Assembly: GCF_007570865.1 (NCBI RefSeq)
Contig: NZ_VLPS01000001.1
Location: 806,001-870,000 of the forward strand
Origin: Atlantibacter subterraneus
Lineage (GTDB): Bacteria > Pseudomonadota > Gammaproteobacteria > Enterobacterales > Enterobacteriaceae
Length of the DNA: 64,000 bases
Reading direction: 5' to 3'
Each line of letters starts with the position of its first letter. The first letter of the stretch is position 1. A program made the translations under genes and the position numbers. Positions 47,611 through 57,008 of this stretch are shown piece by piece. The notes beneath the pieces were generated by a model. It had not been told where the DNA came from and did no database searches. It was given only the letters and a program-made list of their open reading frames with translations.

Positions 47611-48387
47611 ATGAATAAAATGAAAATGCTGTGTCTGGCTCTGGGGATGGTTTCATCGTTCTCTTCTCTGGCGGCGACCGAGCTGCGCTATGGCCTGGAA
47701 GCGGAATATCCGCCGTTTGAAAGCCGTAACTCACAGGGCGAACTGGAAGGATTTGATATCGAACTGGGTAAAGCCATCTGCCAGGCCGCCAGCCTGAAAT
47801 GCAGCTGGGTTGAAACCTCGTTTGATACTCTGATCCCGGGCCTGGTGGCGAAGAAATTCGATGCCATCAACTCGGCAATGAACATCACTGAACAGCGCCG
47901 TCAGAGCATCGACTTTACCCAGCCGATCTACCGCATTCCTTCTCAGCTGGTGGGTAAAGAAGGCAGCGCGCTGGACGCCACCGCAGACGCGCTGAAGGGC
48001 AAAACCATCGGCGTACTGCAAGGCTCTATCCAGGAAACCTATGCCAAAGAGCACTGGGAAAAGCAGGGCGTGGAAGTGGTTTCCTATAAAGATCAGAACC
48101 TGGCGTGGGGCGATCTGGTGAATGGCCGTATCGACGCCACGCTGGTGATGTCGGCGGCCGGCCAGGGCGGCTTCCTGAGCAAACCGCAGGGTAAAGGCTT
48201 TGGCTTTATCGGCAAACCAGTGGTTGACGATAAGATCCTCGGCAGCGGCATCGGGTTCGGCCTGCGCAAAGGCGATGCGGAAACCAAAAAACAGCTGGAC
48301 GCGGCGATTGATAAAGTGCGCGCCGATGGCACTATCACCAAACTGGCTGCGCAATACTTCCCGGGGATCGACGTTAGCGTCAAATAA
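47611..48387 (+). CDS. periplasmic amino-acid binding protein (family 3)
   Basis: This 258-residue protein has a signal peptide cleaved after about residue 22 (SSLAA). The mature part shows the LAO/histidine-binding pattern: LRYGLEAEYPPFE, then GFDIELGKAICQ, and later GKTIGVLQGSIQE. AAGGGG precedes the ATG. No permease or ATPase gene is next to it, so it must use a transporter encoded elsewhere. Confidence 0.88.
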   Translation: MNKMKMLCLALGMVSSFSSLAATELRYGLEAEYPPFESRNSQGELEGFDIELGKAICQAASLKCSWVETSFDTLIPGLVAKKFDAINSAMNITEQRRQSIDFTQPIYRIPSQLVGKEGSALDATADALKGKTIGVLQGSIQETYAKEHWEKQGVEVVSYKDQNLAWGDLVNGRIDATLVMSAAGQGGFLSKPQGKGFGFIGKPVVDDKILGSGIGFGLRKGDAETKKQLDAAIDKVRADGTITKLAAQYFPGIDVSVK

Positions 48388-48406
48388 CCGCTTCCCCTGA
48401 AAAGTA

Positions 48407-48440
48407 AAAACCCCGATTTCTCGCGAAACGGGGTTTTTTT
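48407..48440 (+). terminator. terminator after the binding-protein gene
   Basis: AAACCCCG / CGGGGTTT is followed by T7. Confidence 0.75.
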
Positions 48441-49001
48441 ATGCCGCTGGACGTTTGAAGAGAACCCGGCAACGCCGGGCCACCACAAGCTATCATCATT
48501 AATATAATTTGGTGTCCGCCCGGTATTTTTTATTGTGGTACCGGGCCCTCTCAACGAGAGGAATAAAGGCATATACACCAGGGAGAGGGTAATCCCACCC
48601 CAGGCGCGACGCAGAAACTACCCCGTCTTTTGCCGCCTGGCAAGCCCGCCAAAGGATATATTTGCGTTATGTGCGGACGTGCAAAATCACGCTTCAGATG
48701 ATTCTGTTTATCCCCGCCAGCGAAACAGAAAGCGATTTGTCAAAACGTGCAAACCGCTATGATGAGATGCTGCGAAATGACCAAATAACAACAGCTTATT
48801 TTTTCTGAAAATTGACCTTTCTTTACATGGCGCAAGATAACGCGTTTTTCCTTTCGGCAAGCGTGATGGCGCGCGTGGAAAGCTATTGGCTTCAAAATGA
48901 ATTTTGACTAGAGTGAGCGGTCGTAACAAATACAATAAATTGCCGCTGTTGACGCCGTGCGTCACAGTACACTTTGACTCCAAAAGGACGCGTTATCAGG
49001 C
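48441..49001. other. long gene-free region upstream of opgD
   Basis: I see no convincing gene. There are several short hairpins: CCCGGC / GCCGGG (48467-48481) and CCTCTC / GAGAGG (48547-48561), then C- and G-rich patches to about 48660. The part from 48770 is AT-rich and probably holds the opgD promoter. TTGACT at 48904-48909 and TTGACG at 48948-48953 are possible -35 elements without a convincing -10. Confidence 0.4.
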
Positions 49002-50657
49002 ATGAATCGCAGACGTTTTATTAAAGCCTCAATGGCACTTGCCGCCGCTTGCGGTACTCCGGGTCTGATGACTCTGTTTTCCAACACCGCATGGGCGCAA
49101 GAGTCGGATATCGCCGACGGTCTGTCGCGCGCATTTGATTTTGACGTTCTGCAATCCATGGCGGGCGATTTAGCGAAAAAGCCCTGGGGCGGTGCGCCGC
49201 GTCCGCTGCCGGATACCCTGGCGACCCTGACCCCGCAGGCCTATAACAGCATTCAGTACGACGCGGAACATTCCCTGTGGAATAACATTCCTGGCCGCGA
49301 GCTGGACGTGCAGTTCTTCCACGTCGGTATGGGCTTCCGCCGCCGCGTGCGTATGTTCTCCCTGGATCCTTCCTCGCATCAGGCGCGTGAAATCCACTTC
49401 CGCCCTGAGCTGTTCAAATATCACGATGCGGGCGTCGACACCAAACAGCTGGTGGGCCAGTCTGATCTTGGCTTCGCCGGTTTCCGCGCCTTTAAGGCCC
49501 CGGAACTGGCGCGCCGCGATATCGTGTCGTTCCTGGGCGCGAGCTATTTCCGCGCCGTAGACAGCACCTACCAGTACGGCCTTTCCGCGCGCGGTCTGGC
49601 GGTAGACACCTTCACCGACACGCCGGAAGAGTTCCCGGATTTCACGGCCTTCTGGTTTGAAACCCCGAAAGCCGACGACACCACCTTTGTGGTGTATGCG
49701 CTGCTCGACAGCCCGAGCGTTACCGGTGCCTACAAATTCATTATCCACTGTGAAGAGAAGCGGGTAGTGATGGACGTTGAAAACCGCCTGTTCGCCCGTA
49801 AGGACATCAAACAGGTCGGGATCGCCCCGATGACCAGTATGTTCGCCTGCGGCACCAACGAACGCCGGATGTGCGATACCATCCATCCGCAAATTCACGA
49901 CTCCGACCGCCTCGCGATGTGGCGCGGCAACGGCGAATGGGTATGCCGTCCGCTGAATAACCCGCAGCGCCTGCAGTTTAATGCCTTTACCGACAACAAC
50001 CCGAAAGGCTTTGGGCTGGTGCAAACCGACCGCAACTTCGAGAGCTATCAGGACATCATGGGCTGGTACAACAAACGCCCGAGCCTGTGGGTCGAACCGA
50101 CCAGCAAATGGGGCAAAGGCACCGTTGGCCTGATGGAGATCCCCACCACCGGGGAAACGCTGGATAACATCGTCTGCTTCTGGCAGCCGGAAAAGCCGGT
50201 GAAAGCGGGCGATCAGCTCAATTTCAAATACAAGCTGTACTGGAGCGGCGAGCCGCCGGTCCGCTCGCCGCTGGCGAATATTCTTGCCACCCGCACCGGG
50301 ATGGGCAGCTTCCCGGAAGGCTGGGCACCAGGCGAGCATTTCCCGACCACCTGGTCGCGCCGTTTCGCCATTGATTTTATTGGCGGCAATCTCAAAGAAG
50401 CCGCGCCGAAGGGCATCGAGCCGGTGATTACGCTATCCAGCGGCGAAGCGAAGCAGATTGAAATTCTGTATGTCGAACCGTTTGACGGCTACCGCATTCT
50501 GTTCGACTGGCACCCGACGTCCGATTCGACGGAACCGGTAGAAATGCGCATGTTCCTGCGCTGCCAGGGCGAAACCATCAGCGAAACCTGGCTGTATCAG
50601 TACTTCCCGCCCGCGCCGGATAAACGTAACTACATTGACGATCGCCAGATGCGCTAA
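49002..50657 (+). CDS. opgD: glucans biosynthesis protein D
   Basis: This 551-residue periplasmic protein helps shape osmoregulated periplasmic glucans. It has a twin-arginine signal ([16 protein letters not shown]) with the cut after AWA at about residue 32, as in E. coli OpgD. The mature part shows family blocks such as [17 protein letters not shown] and [15 protein letters not shown]. It is followed by a terminator. The order ydcJ-opgD-rimL matches E. coli. Confidence 0.95.
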   Translation: MNRRRFIKASMALAAACGTPGLMTLFSNTAWAQESDIADGLSRAFDFDVLQSMAGDLAKKPWGGAPRPLPDTLATLTPQAYNSIQYDAEHSLWNNIPGRELDVQFFHVGMGFRRRVRMFSLDPSSHQAREIHFRPELFKYHDAGVDTKQLVGQSDLGFAGFRAFKAPELARRDIVSFLGASYFRAVDSTYQYGLSARGLAVDTFTDTPEEFPDFTAFWFETPKADDTTFVVYALLDSPSVTGAYKFIIHCEEKRVVMDVENRLFARKDIKQVGIAPMTSMFACGTNERRMCDTIHPQIHDSDRLAMWRGNGEWVCRPLNNPQRLQFNAFTDNNPKGFGLVQTDRNFESYQDIMGWYNKRPSLWVEPTSKWGKGTVGLMEIPTTGETLDNIVCFWQPEKPVKAGDQLNFKYKLYWSGEPPVRSPLANILATRTGMGSFPEGWAPGEHFPTTWSRRFAIDFIGGNLKEAAPKGIEPVITLSSGEAKQIEILYVEPFDGYRILFDWHPTSDSTEPVEMRMFLRCQGETISETWLYQYFPPAPDKRNYIDDRQMR

Positions 50658-50675
50658 CGGGGCTGGCAAATGTTG

Positions 50676-50699
50676 AGGGGAGCGATGGCTCCCCTTTTT
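50676..50699 (+). terminator. terminator after opgD
   Basis: AGGGGAGC / GCTCCCCT with loop GATG is followed by T5. Confidence 0.8.
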
Positions 50700-50736
50700 A
50701 CGTTATGCTAATAAAAAACTTAACCGGAGACCCCGC

Positions 50737-51297
50737 GTGCAAAATCCCGCTGACTGGCATGACGACATCATTATCATCAACGACACCCTGAAACTGCACT
50801 CGGTGAACGATCCGTTTATTGAGCCGCTGTATCAACTGGTCGAGCGTAATAAAGATTATCTCCAGCAGGCGATGGACTGGCCAAAGTCGGTAAACAGCAG
50901 CAACGATATCCGCCGCACCGTGCAGGGTAATTACCAGTTGCACCATCGCGGCTACGCCAAAATGTTTATGATTTTGCGTCATGACGCAGTGTGCGGCGTG
51001 ATCTCTTTTAATCAGATCGAGCCGACCAACAAAGCCGCTTATATCGGCTACTGGCTGGATGAAGATTTACAGGGGCAGGGCATTATTTCTCAGGCGTTAC
51101 AGGCGATGATGCAGTATTACGCCAGCGAAGGCAGCGTGCGCCGCTTCGTGATTAAATGCATCGTCACCAATCATGCCAGCAACCAGGTCGCGCTACGCAA
51201 CGGCTTCACTCTCGAAGGCTGCCTGAAGCAGGCGGAGTATCTCAACGGCGCGTTTCACGATCAGAATATCTACGCGCGGATTATCGATAAGCCGTGA
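50737..51297 (+). CDS. rimL: ribosomal-protein-L12-serine acetyltransferase
   Basis: This 186-residue GNAT-family enzyme is close to E. coli RimL, which acetylates the N-terminal Ser of L12 to give L7. The acetyl-CoA loop is in QGQGIISQAL and the C-terminal family block is NQVALRNGFTLEGCLKQAEYLN. The start is a GTG after GGAGA. In E. coli ydcH lies between opgD and rimL; it is absent here. Confidence 0.92.
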   Translation: MQNPADWHDDIIIINDTLKLHSVNDPFIEPLYQLVERNKDYLQQAMDWPKSVNSSNDIRRTVQGNYQLHHRGYAKMFMILRHDAVCGVISFNQIEPTNKAAYIGYWLDEDLQGQGIISQALQAMMQYYASEGSVRRFVIKCIVTNHASNQVALRNGFTLEGCLKQAEYLNGAFHDQNIYARIIDKP

Positions 51298-51309
51298 GCA
51301 AAAGGGACG

Positions 51310-52290
51310 TTAAATCGCCCCAATCACCGGCGTGCGGGTAATGTATTCATCACCGTTAATCATTTTCGCGCCGCGGATATGCAGCGGATCGCCGTTAAAG
51401 GCTTCAATCACGGCGTTATCCGTTACCGTCACCTGGTTTTCGATCAATACGTTGCCGGTGACCCGCGCCTGACCGCTTATTTTTATCCGATCGTCGAGCT
51501 GTACCGGACCGCCGGTAATCACCGCGTCGTCGAACACGTGGACGTGATGCTTCAGCACACAGTCGCCTTCAATCACCGCATTGCCGAATACCTGCGAGCT
51601 GTAGCGGATGGTCGGGCACTGGTCGATTTCGTCACCGGCAACGATGCGCGCTTTACCGTAGATTTGCGCGCAGTCGCAGACCCAGACGTTGTTTTCGTCA
51701 TTGCCTTCCAGAATCGCGCCTTCATAAACCGCGGCGCGGTGCTCAATAAACGCATGGTTTACCAGCGCCTGGCCATAAATTTGCGCCTGATGAACGATGC
51801 GCGACGCGTTAATCGTGGCGTTATCGTAGATTTGCAGCCGCTGGTCGCGATCTTCGGTTAACCCCACGGCAGCAATCACCTGGCTTTGATGCATGACCCG
51901 CGCATCGCCAAAAACCCGGCACTCGCCGCGCACCTGAGACGCCTGGATCATGGCGCGGTCATAAATCGCCGCGCCGTGGCTGATGTCCGCGCGATCTGCC
52001 CAGCAGCAATCGGTAAGCGATGCGCCATGGCTAATGGTGCAGGGCTGGGTAACGCGCGCGTCGCCGCTGATGACCGCCCCGGCGAAAACCGCGCTGTTAT
52101 GATCGTAAATCCAGCAGTCGCCATGCTGGCTGAGATTGCTTTCTTCTTCTATCCAGCCGCCCAGGGTTCCCGCTTTGATATCGCTGAAGTCGCGCAGCGC
52201 TTCTATCTGGCGCAGGGTAAATTTGTGAGTGACGCCATTTTCCTGATATTCAACCGTTCTGGCGGCGTCCGTTAACCGGTATTTTTCCAT
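51310..52290 (-). CDS. ydcK: YdcK, left-handed beta-helix protein
   Basis: This 326-residue protein matches E. coli YdcK in length and sequence. It is made of hexapeptide-like repeats (for example YDRAMIQAS, FGDARVMHQ, YDNATINAS), which form a left-handed beta-helix. Function is unknown; the fold suggests an acyltransferase-like or structural role. The start at 52290 follows GGAG. Confidence 0.9.
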   Translation of the reverse strand: MEKYRLTDAARTVEYQENGVTHKFTLRQIEALRDFSDIKAGTLGGWIEEESNLSQHGDCWIYDHNSAVFAGAVISGDARVTQPCTISHGASLTDCCWADRADISHGAAIYDRAMIQASQVRGECRVFGDARVMHQSQVIAAVGLTEDRDQRLQIYDNATINASRIVHQAQIYGQALVNHAFIEHRAAVYEGAILEGNDENNVWVCDCAQIYGKARIVAGDEIDQCPTIRYSSQVFGNAVIEGDCVLKHHVHVFDDAVITGGPVQLDDRIKISGQARVTGNVLIENQVTVTDNAVIEAFNGDPLHIRGAKMINGDEYITRTPVIGAI

Positions 52291-52414
52291 GCTGCTGGCT
52301 CCGTTGTGCGCATGGACTAACCGTAGCAAATTTTTTTGGACCCTGCGGGTTATGGTAATTCGGCCACGACTCCCATAAAATGCATCTTAAATATATTTTT
52401 AAACTTTAAACAAA

Positions 52415-53431
52415 ATGAGCAAAACCATTGCCTGGCAATCGGCCAGCGAATCATCCTCCATTCTCAATCTGCCTGCCGGATATTTCGGCATGGTGCTTGG
52501 CACCATCGGGATCGGTTTTTCCTGGCGTTACGCGGCAACTATCTGGCCGGTATCGCCGTGGCCCGGCGAGGGGCTGATCGCGCTGGCGACGCTGATATGG
52601 TTTTTGCTGGCGGTGGCGTTTATCTGGCGTCTTATTGCTCATCCGCAGACGGTGAAAGCGGAGATTCTGCATCCGCTGATGAGCAGTTACGTCAGCCTGT
52701 TTCCCGCCACCACCATGCTGGTGTCGATCGGTCTGGCTCCGTGGGTGCGCCCGCTGGCGGTGGGGCTGTTCAGCATCGGCGCGGTGAGCCAACTGCTGTA
52801 CGCCGCCTGGCAAAACGCCGGGCTGTGGCGCGGGAAGCATCCCCATGAAGCCACCACGCCGGGGCTCTATTTGCCCACGGTCGCCAATAACTTCATCAGC
52901 ACCATGGCCTGCGGCGCGCTGGGTTTTCACGATCTGGGGATACTTTTTTTAGGTGCCGGGGTATTGTCATGGCTGAGCCTGGAACCGGCGATTTTGCACC
53001 GCCTGCGCAGCGCGGGTGAGATGCCCACGCCGGTGCGCACCTCGCTGGGGATTCAGATGGCCCCGGCGCTGGTGGCCTGTAGCGCGCTGTTAAGCGTTAA
53101 CGGCGGCGAGGCGGATATGTTTGCCAAAATGCTGTTCGGCTACGGCCTGTTGCAGGCGCTGTTTATGATCCGCCTGGCACCGTGGTATATGGCCCAGCCG
53201 TTTAATCCCACCTTCTGGAGCTTTTCGTTCGGCCTGTCGGCGCTCGCCACCACCGCGCTGCATCTCGGGCACGCCGTCCCGGGCGGCATTTTTGATTTTT
53301 TGGCGTTACCGCTGTTCGTCTGCAGTAACGTGCTTATCGGCCTGCTGCTTATCCGCACGCTGATTTTGTTGTGCCAGGGCAAATTATTGATTCGTACTTC
53401 TGTTTCTCATACTTCTAAGGAATCACTATGA
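52415..53431 (+). CDS. tehA: tellurite-resistance/dicarboxylate transporter TehA
   Basis: This 338-residue protein has ten membrane helices of the TDT/SLAC1 family, with blocks [16 protein letters not shown] and [13 protein letters not shown]. It is an anion channel-like exporter linked to tellurite resistance. It overlaps tehB by 4 bases. The start has no strong ribosome site; the first 14 residues differ from E. coli, so an inner start is possible. Confidence 0.92.
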   Translation: MSKTIAWQSASESSSILNLPAGYFGMVLGTIGIGFSWRYAATIWPVSPWPGEGLIALATLIWFLLAVAFIWRLIAHPQTVKAEILHPLMSSYVSLFPATTMLVSIGLAPWVRPLAVGLFSIGAVSQLLYAAWQNAGLWRGKHPHEATTPGLYLPTVANNFISTMACGALGFHDLGILFLGAGVLSWLSLEPAILHRLRSAGEMPTPVRTSLGIQMAPALVACSALLSVNGGEADMFAKMLFGYGLLQALFMIRLAPWYMAQPFNPTFWSFSFGLSALATTALHLGHAVPGGIFDFLALPLFVCSNVLIGLLLIRTLILLCQGKLLIRTSVSHTSKESL

Positions 53432-54021
53432 CCATTCGTGATGAAAATTATTTCACCGACAAATATGGCTTAACCCGCACCCATTCTGAAGTCATCGCTG
53501 CCATGCCTTACCTGACCCCTGGCCGGGTGCTGGATCTGGGCTGCGGCAATGGCCGTAACAGCCTGTATCTGGCGGCCAACGGGTTTGACGTCACCGCCTG
53601 GGACAAAAACCCGATGAGCATCGCCAATCTGCAACGCGTTGCAGAAGCGGAAGGGCTGAATAATCTGCAAAGCGACGTGCGCGATCTGAATAGCCTGAAA
53701 TTTGACGGTGAATATGATTTCATTCTTTCCACCGTGGTGATGATGTTCCTTGAGCCGACCACCATCGCAGGGCTGATTGACAATATGCAGCGTTGCACCA
53801 AAAGCGGGGGTTACAACCTGATTGTCGCGGCGATGGATACCGAAGACTTCCCGTGCACCGTCGGCTTCCCGTTTGCATTCCGCGAGGGCGAGTTGAGCGG
53901 CCATTACGCCGGTTGGGACATCGTAAAATACAACGAAGAGCCTGGCGAACTGCACCGTACCGATGAAGCAGGCAACCGCATTAAATTACGTTTTGCCACC
54001 TTACTGGCGCGTAAGCCTTAA
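53428..54021 (+). CDS. tehB: tellurite methyltransferase TehB
   Basis: This 197-residue SAM-dependent methyltransferase has motif I in [16 protein letters not shown] (about 35-50). With TehA it gives resistance to tellurite by methylation. It is translated with tehA (ATGA overlap). AAGGAA precedes the ATG. Confidence 0.93.
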   Translation: MTIRDENYFTDKYGLTRTHSEVIAAMPYLTPGRVLDLGCGNGRNSLYLAANGFDVTAWDKNPMSIANLQRVAEAEGLNNLQSDVRDLNSLKFDGEYDFILSTVVMMFLEPTTIAGLIDNMQRCTKSGGYNLIVAAMDTEDFPCTVGFPFAFREGELSGHYAGWDIVKYNEEPGELHRTDEAGNRIKLRFATLLARKP

Positions 54022-54027
54022 TAAGCC

Positions 54028-54059
54028 GCTGGCGCGGACGCCACGCGCCAGCTATTTAT
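54028..54059 (+). terminator. hairpin after tehB
   Basis: The 9-base stem GCTGGCGCG / CGCGCCAGC is followed by TATTTATTTT. Confidence 0.55.
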
Positions 54060-54250
54060 TTTCTGCTAATTGCTTATTGTGCTAATTAATTTTTAACATA
54101 TTAAATTCCATTTCATTTGCGTTAAAAATACCGCTGCTTTAAATTTGCACAGATAAAATCTTTTTTTTCTCAGATAGCTATTTATGCCTCACTTCGGTTT
54201 GCTGGCTTTGCTATAACTTGTCTGCTTATGTGCAATTACAGGTGCAAAAA

Positions 54251-54922
54251 ATGAGAACCTCTTTATTTGTTAAGGCTTCGGTGCTTTGTGCAGCGCTCGC
54301 GCTTGCGGGCTGCGCGTCAAAAGTAACCTCACCGGAAAAATACTCCGGATTTTTGAAAGACTACTCCGGCTTACAGGAAACAACTTCTTCCACCGGCAAA
54401 ACCGTGATGCGTTGGGTTGCACCTGATTTTAATCCGAACAATTACGACAGCATCGTATATAACCCGATTGTGTATTACCCGATTCCTAAACCCACCACCC
54501 AGATTGGTGAGAAGGTTCTAACGCAACTGCTTAATTACACGAATCAGCAGATGAAAGCGGCTGCCGCAGAGCGTAAGCCGCTGGTCGCCACCCCAGGACC
54601 GCGCAGCCTGATTTTCCGCGGCGCGATCACCGGTGTTGACAGCAGCAGCGAAGGTTTGCAGTTCTATGAAGTGGTGCCGGTTGCGCTGTTAGTAGCCGGG
54701 ACGCAGATGGCCACCGGGCATCGCACCATGGATACCAACCTTTATTTCGAAGGCGAGTTGATTGATGCCGCGACCAAAAAGCCAGTATTTAAAGTGGTGC
54801 GTAAAGGTGAAGGCAAAGACCTGAACAATGAAAGCACCCCAATGGCTTTCGAGAACCTTAAACAGGTTATCGACGATATGGCGGCCGATGCCAAAATGTT
54901 TGATGTCACCAAAAAGCAGTAA
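54251..54922 (+). CDS. ydcL: lipoprotein YdcL (DUF3313)
   Basis: This 223-residue lipoprotein has the lipobox LAGC at about residues 17-20. The mature part begins ASKVTSPEKYSGFL, as in YdcL. Role unknown. The ATG at 54251 follows AGGTG. The 229 bases upstream are AT-rich and hold its promoter, but I could not fix it. Confidence 0.9.
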   Translation: MRTSLFVKASVLCAALALAGCASKVTSPEKYSGFLKDYSGLQETTSSTGKTVMRWVAPDFNPNNYDSIVYNPIVYYPIPKPTTQIGEKVLTQLLNYTNQQMKAAAAERKPLVATPGPRSLIFRGAITGVDSSSEGLQFYEVVPVALLVAGTQMATGHRTMDTNLYFEGELIDAATKKPVFKVVRKGEGKDLNNESTPMAFENLKQVIDDMAADAKMFDVTKKQ

Positions 54923-54929
54923 TTAAATT

Positions 54930-54953
54930 GGGGGAGTTCGCTCCCCCCGTTTT
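54930..54953 (+). terminator. terminator after ydcL
   Basis: GGGGGAG / CTCCCCC with a TTCG loop is followed by CGTTTT. Confidence 0.75.
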
Positions 54954-54976
54954 AACGTCATTGAATGCCTTAAGCG

Positions 54977-56143
54977 CTATTTTCGCCAGCCTCGCGCCAT
55001 TCCCAGCACCGCATAACATATCCCACCGCCAATTAACCCCCAGAATGCCGAGCCAATTCCGCCCAGCGTAATACCCGACGCGGTAATTAAAAATGTCACA
55101 ATCGCGGCGTCGCGCTCGGTTTCATGAGTGAGCGCCTGCTGCAGACTGCCGCCGATGGTGCTCAGCAGCGCCAGGCCCGCCAGCATCTGGATCCACGCCA
55201 GCGGCAGCGCCGTCATCAGCGCGGTGATTGCGCCGCCGAAAACTCCAGCCAGCAGATAAAAGCCGCCCGCCGCCGCAGCGGCCAGCCAGCGTTTATGCTT
55301 GTCTGGATGCGCGTCCGGGCTCTGGCAAATCGCCGCCGTGATCGCGGCGATACATACCGAGAACACGCCAAAAGGTGCCATCACCAGCGCAATTAACCCG
55401 GTCACCGTCATCAGCGGGGACACCGGCACCTGATAACCCGACGCCTTTAACGTTGCTACGCCTGGCGCATTTTGCGACGCCATGGTCACCAGGAAAAACG
55501 GCAGCCCGATGCCGAGTAAACTTTGCAGCGTGAAGTGCGGTAGGGTGAAGCCGGGTAGCGCCGGGGTGATATCCGCCTGGCTGGGGTGAAACTGCCCGGT
55601 GACCAGGCAAATTGCCAGCCCGGCAACCAGCGTTGCGACAATGGCGTAGCGCGGCGCAATCGCTTTAGCAATAAGCCAGGCAATCAGCATCACGCCGCAC
55701 AGCAAAGCGTTAGCGGGCAGGGTGGCGAAAGCGTCGAGACCAAAACGCAGCAGAATTCCGGCCAGCATCGCGGCCGCCAGGCTGTGGGGGATCAGTTTCA
55801 TTAGCCGGGCAAACAGGCCGGTAACGCCGCACAGCACAATCAGCGCGGAGGCAAAGATAAACACGCCGATCGCTTCATTCATCGTCACGCCATGCAGGCT
55901 GGTGGCGAGCAGCGCCGCGCCCGGCGTCGACCAGGCGGTCAGTACCGGAGCGCGATACCACAGCGACAGCCCCAGGGTACTGACGCCCATGGCGATACCC
56001 AGCGCGGTCATCCAGCCGGCGATCTGTTGCGCGCTGGCACCTGCCGCAGCCGCAGCCTGCCAGATGATTGCCGCAGAGCTGGCGTAGCCCACCAGCACCG
56101 CGACCAGCCCGGCCAGTAACGTGGGGAAAGAGAGTTGACGCAT
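54977..56143 (-). CDS. ydcO: BenE-family transporter YdcO
   Basis: This 388-residue membrane protein of the benzoate/H+ symporter (BenE) family has about twelve hydrophobic segments. E. coli YdcO has the same place next to sutR. The start at 56143 (MRQLSFPTLLAGL) is chosen by family fit. The true substrate is unknown; control by SutR points to sulfur metabolism. Confidence 0.88.
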   Translation of the reverse strand: MRQLSFPTLLAGLVAVLVGYASSAAIIWQAAAAAGASAQQIAGWMTALGIAMGVSTLGLSLWYRAPVLTAWSTPGAALLATSLHGVTMNEAIGVFIFASALIVLCGVTGLFARLMKLIPHSLAAAMLAGILLRFGLDAFATLPANALLCGVMLIAWLIAKAIAPRYAIVATLVAGLAICLVTGQFHPSQADITPALPGFTLPHFTLQSLLGIGLPFFLVTMASQNAPGVATLKASGYQVPVSPLMTVTGLIALVMAPFGVFSVCIAAITAAICQSPDAHPDKHKRWLAAAAAGGFYLLAGVFGGAITALMTALPLAWIQMLAGLALLSTIGGSLQQALTHETERDAAIVTFLITASGITLGGIGSAFWGLIGGGICYAVLGMARGWRK

Positions 56144-56155
56144 GGTGTGGTTCCG

Positions 56156-56206
56156 TTGTGCGTTATAGCGTCCACGGAAAATAACACTGTGCGCTATAAC
56201 GCACAA
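56156..56206. promoter_or_regulatory. SutR operator region between ydcO and sutR
   Basis: TTGTGCGTTATAGCG (56156-56170) and its exact reverse complement CGCTATAACGCACAA (56192-56206) flank 21 bases. The right arm is also part of a palindrome TGTGCG / CGCACA (56188-56205). This lies in the 100-base gap between two divergent genes, where the HTH protein SutR would bind. Confidence 0.6.
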
Positions 56207-56243
56207 GCAGTTAAACTGAGGTTTTTAACCATTGGGATACGTC

Positions 56244-56774
56244 ATGGATATTGCCGCCCATCTTAGCGATACGCTGAAAGCGCTGCGCCAGGCGCGTGGC
56301 TGGAGCTTAACCCAGGCCGCCGACCAGACCGGGGTATCAAAAGCGATGCTGGGGCAGATCGAACGCCAGGAATCCAGCCCGACGGTGGCGACGCTGTGGA
56401 AAATCGCCACCGGGTTTAACGTGCCGTTTTCGGCGTTTATCGGCCCATCCGAGGCCAGCGAACGGCCCATTTACGACGCCCATCAGGGCATGACCGCCGA
56501 ACCGCTGTTCCCGTTTGATGAACACCTCGGTTTTGATCTGCTGGTGGTCACCCTGGCCCCTGGCGCAATGAGCGAATCCACGGCCCACGAACTCGGCGCT
56601 ATTGAACACGTCGTAGTAATTAGCGGCGAGTTGCAGTTGCGGCTACAGGGAGAATGGCAAACGCTGACGGCGGGAGAGGGACAGCGCTTCCACGCCGACC
56701 AGACGCATGCCTACCGCAACCAGACCGCTGAACCGGTGCGCTTCCATTCGTTAATCCATTACGCGCGGATATAA
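56244..56774 (+). CDS. sutR: transcriptional regulator SutR (YdcN)
   Basis: This 176-residue protein has an N-terminal XRE-type HTH (TGVSKAMLGQIERQESSPTVATLWKIA) and a C-terminal cupin (about residues 105-170). It matches E. coli SutR, a regulator of sulfur-use genes. The ATG at 56244 follows GGGATA and is preferred to a TTG 12 bases upstream. Confidence 0.9.
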   Translation: MDIAAHLSDTLKALRQARGWSLTQAADQTGVSKAMLGQIERQESSPTVATLWKIATGFNVPFSAFIGPSEASERPIYDAHQGMTAEPLFPFDEHLGFDLLVVTLAPGAMSESTAHELGAIEHVVVISGELQLRLQGEWQTLTAGEGQRFHADQTHAYRNQTAEPVRFHSLIHYARI

Positions 56775-56779
56775 AAAAA

Positions 56780-56801
56780 TACCGCAAGCGAGCTTGCGGT
56801 A
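56780..56801. terminator. hairpin after sutR
   Basis: TACCGCAAG / CTTGCGGTA. There is an A7 run before it and no T run after it, so it would work best on the minus strand. The rest of the gap to rlhA (56802-57008) shows no gene. Confidence 0.45.
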
Positions 56802-57008
56802 GTAATAACGAACAATATAACCACACGACGATATGGGTATCTGATACAAGAAGGAATACGGCTTCACCTTAACGCGATTAGCCCCCTCGCCAAACCAACA
56901 AAAAACGCGAAGCATTGCCGCAGAATGGCAAAAGACAGGTAGTACTTCTGATCTGCCTGCCTTGTGACTACAATAGCCGCCATTTCAAATACTGGATAAC
57001 GACAAAAC

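Noticed and set aside
48535-48762. 75-codon plus frame before opgD
   Set aside because: Arg/Pro-rich translation, no ribosome site, no domain; it overlaps hairpins.
49170-50339. 389-codon minus-strand frame opposite opgD
   Set aside because: Same codon-aligned shadow effect; no domain, no sensible start signal, and opgD is certain.
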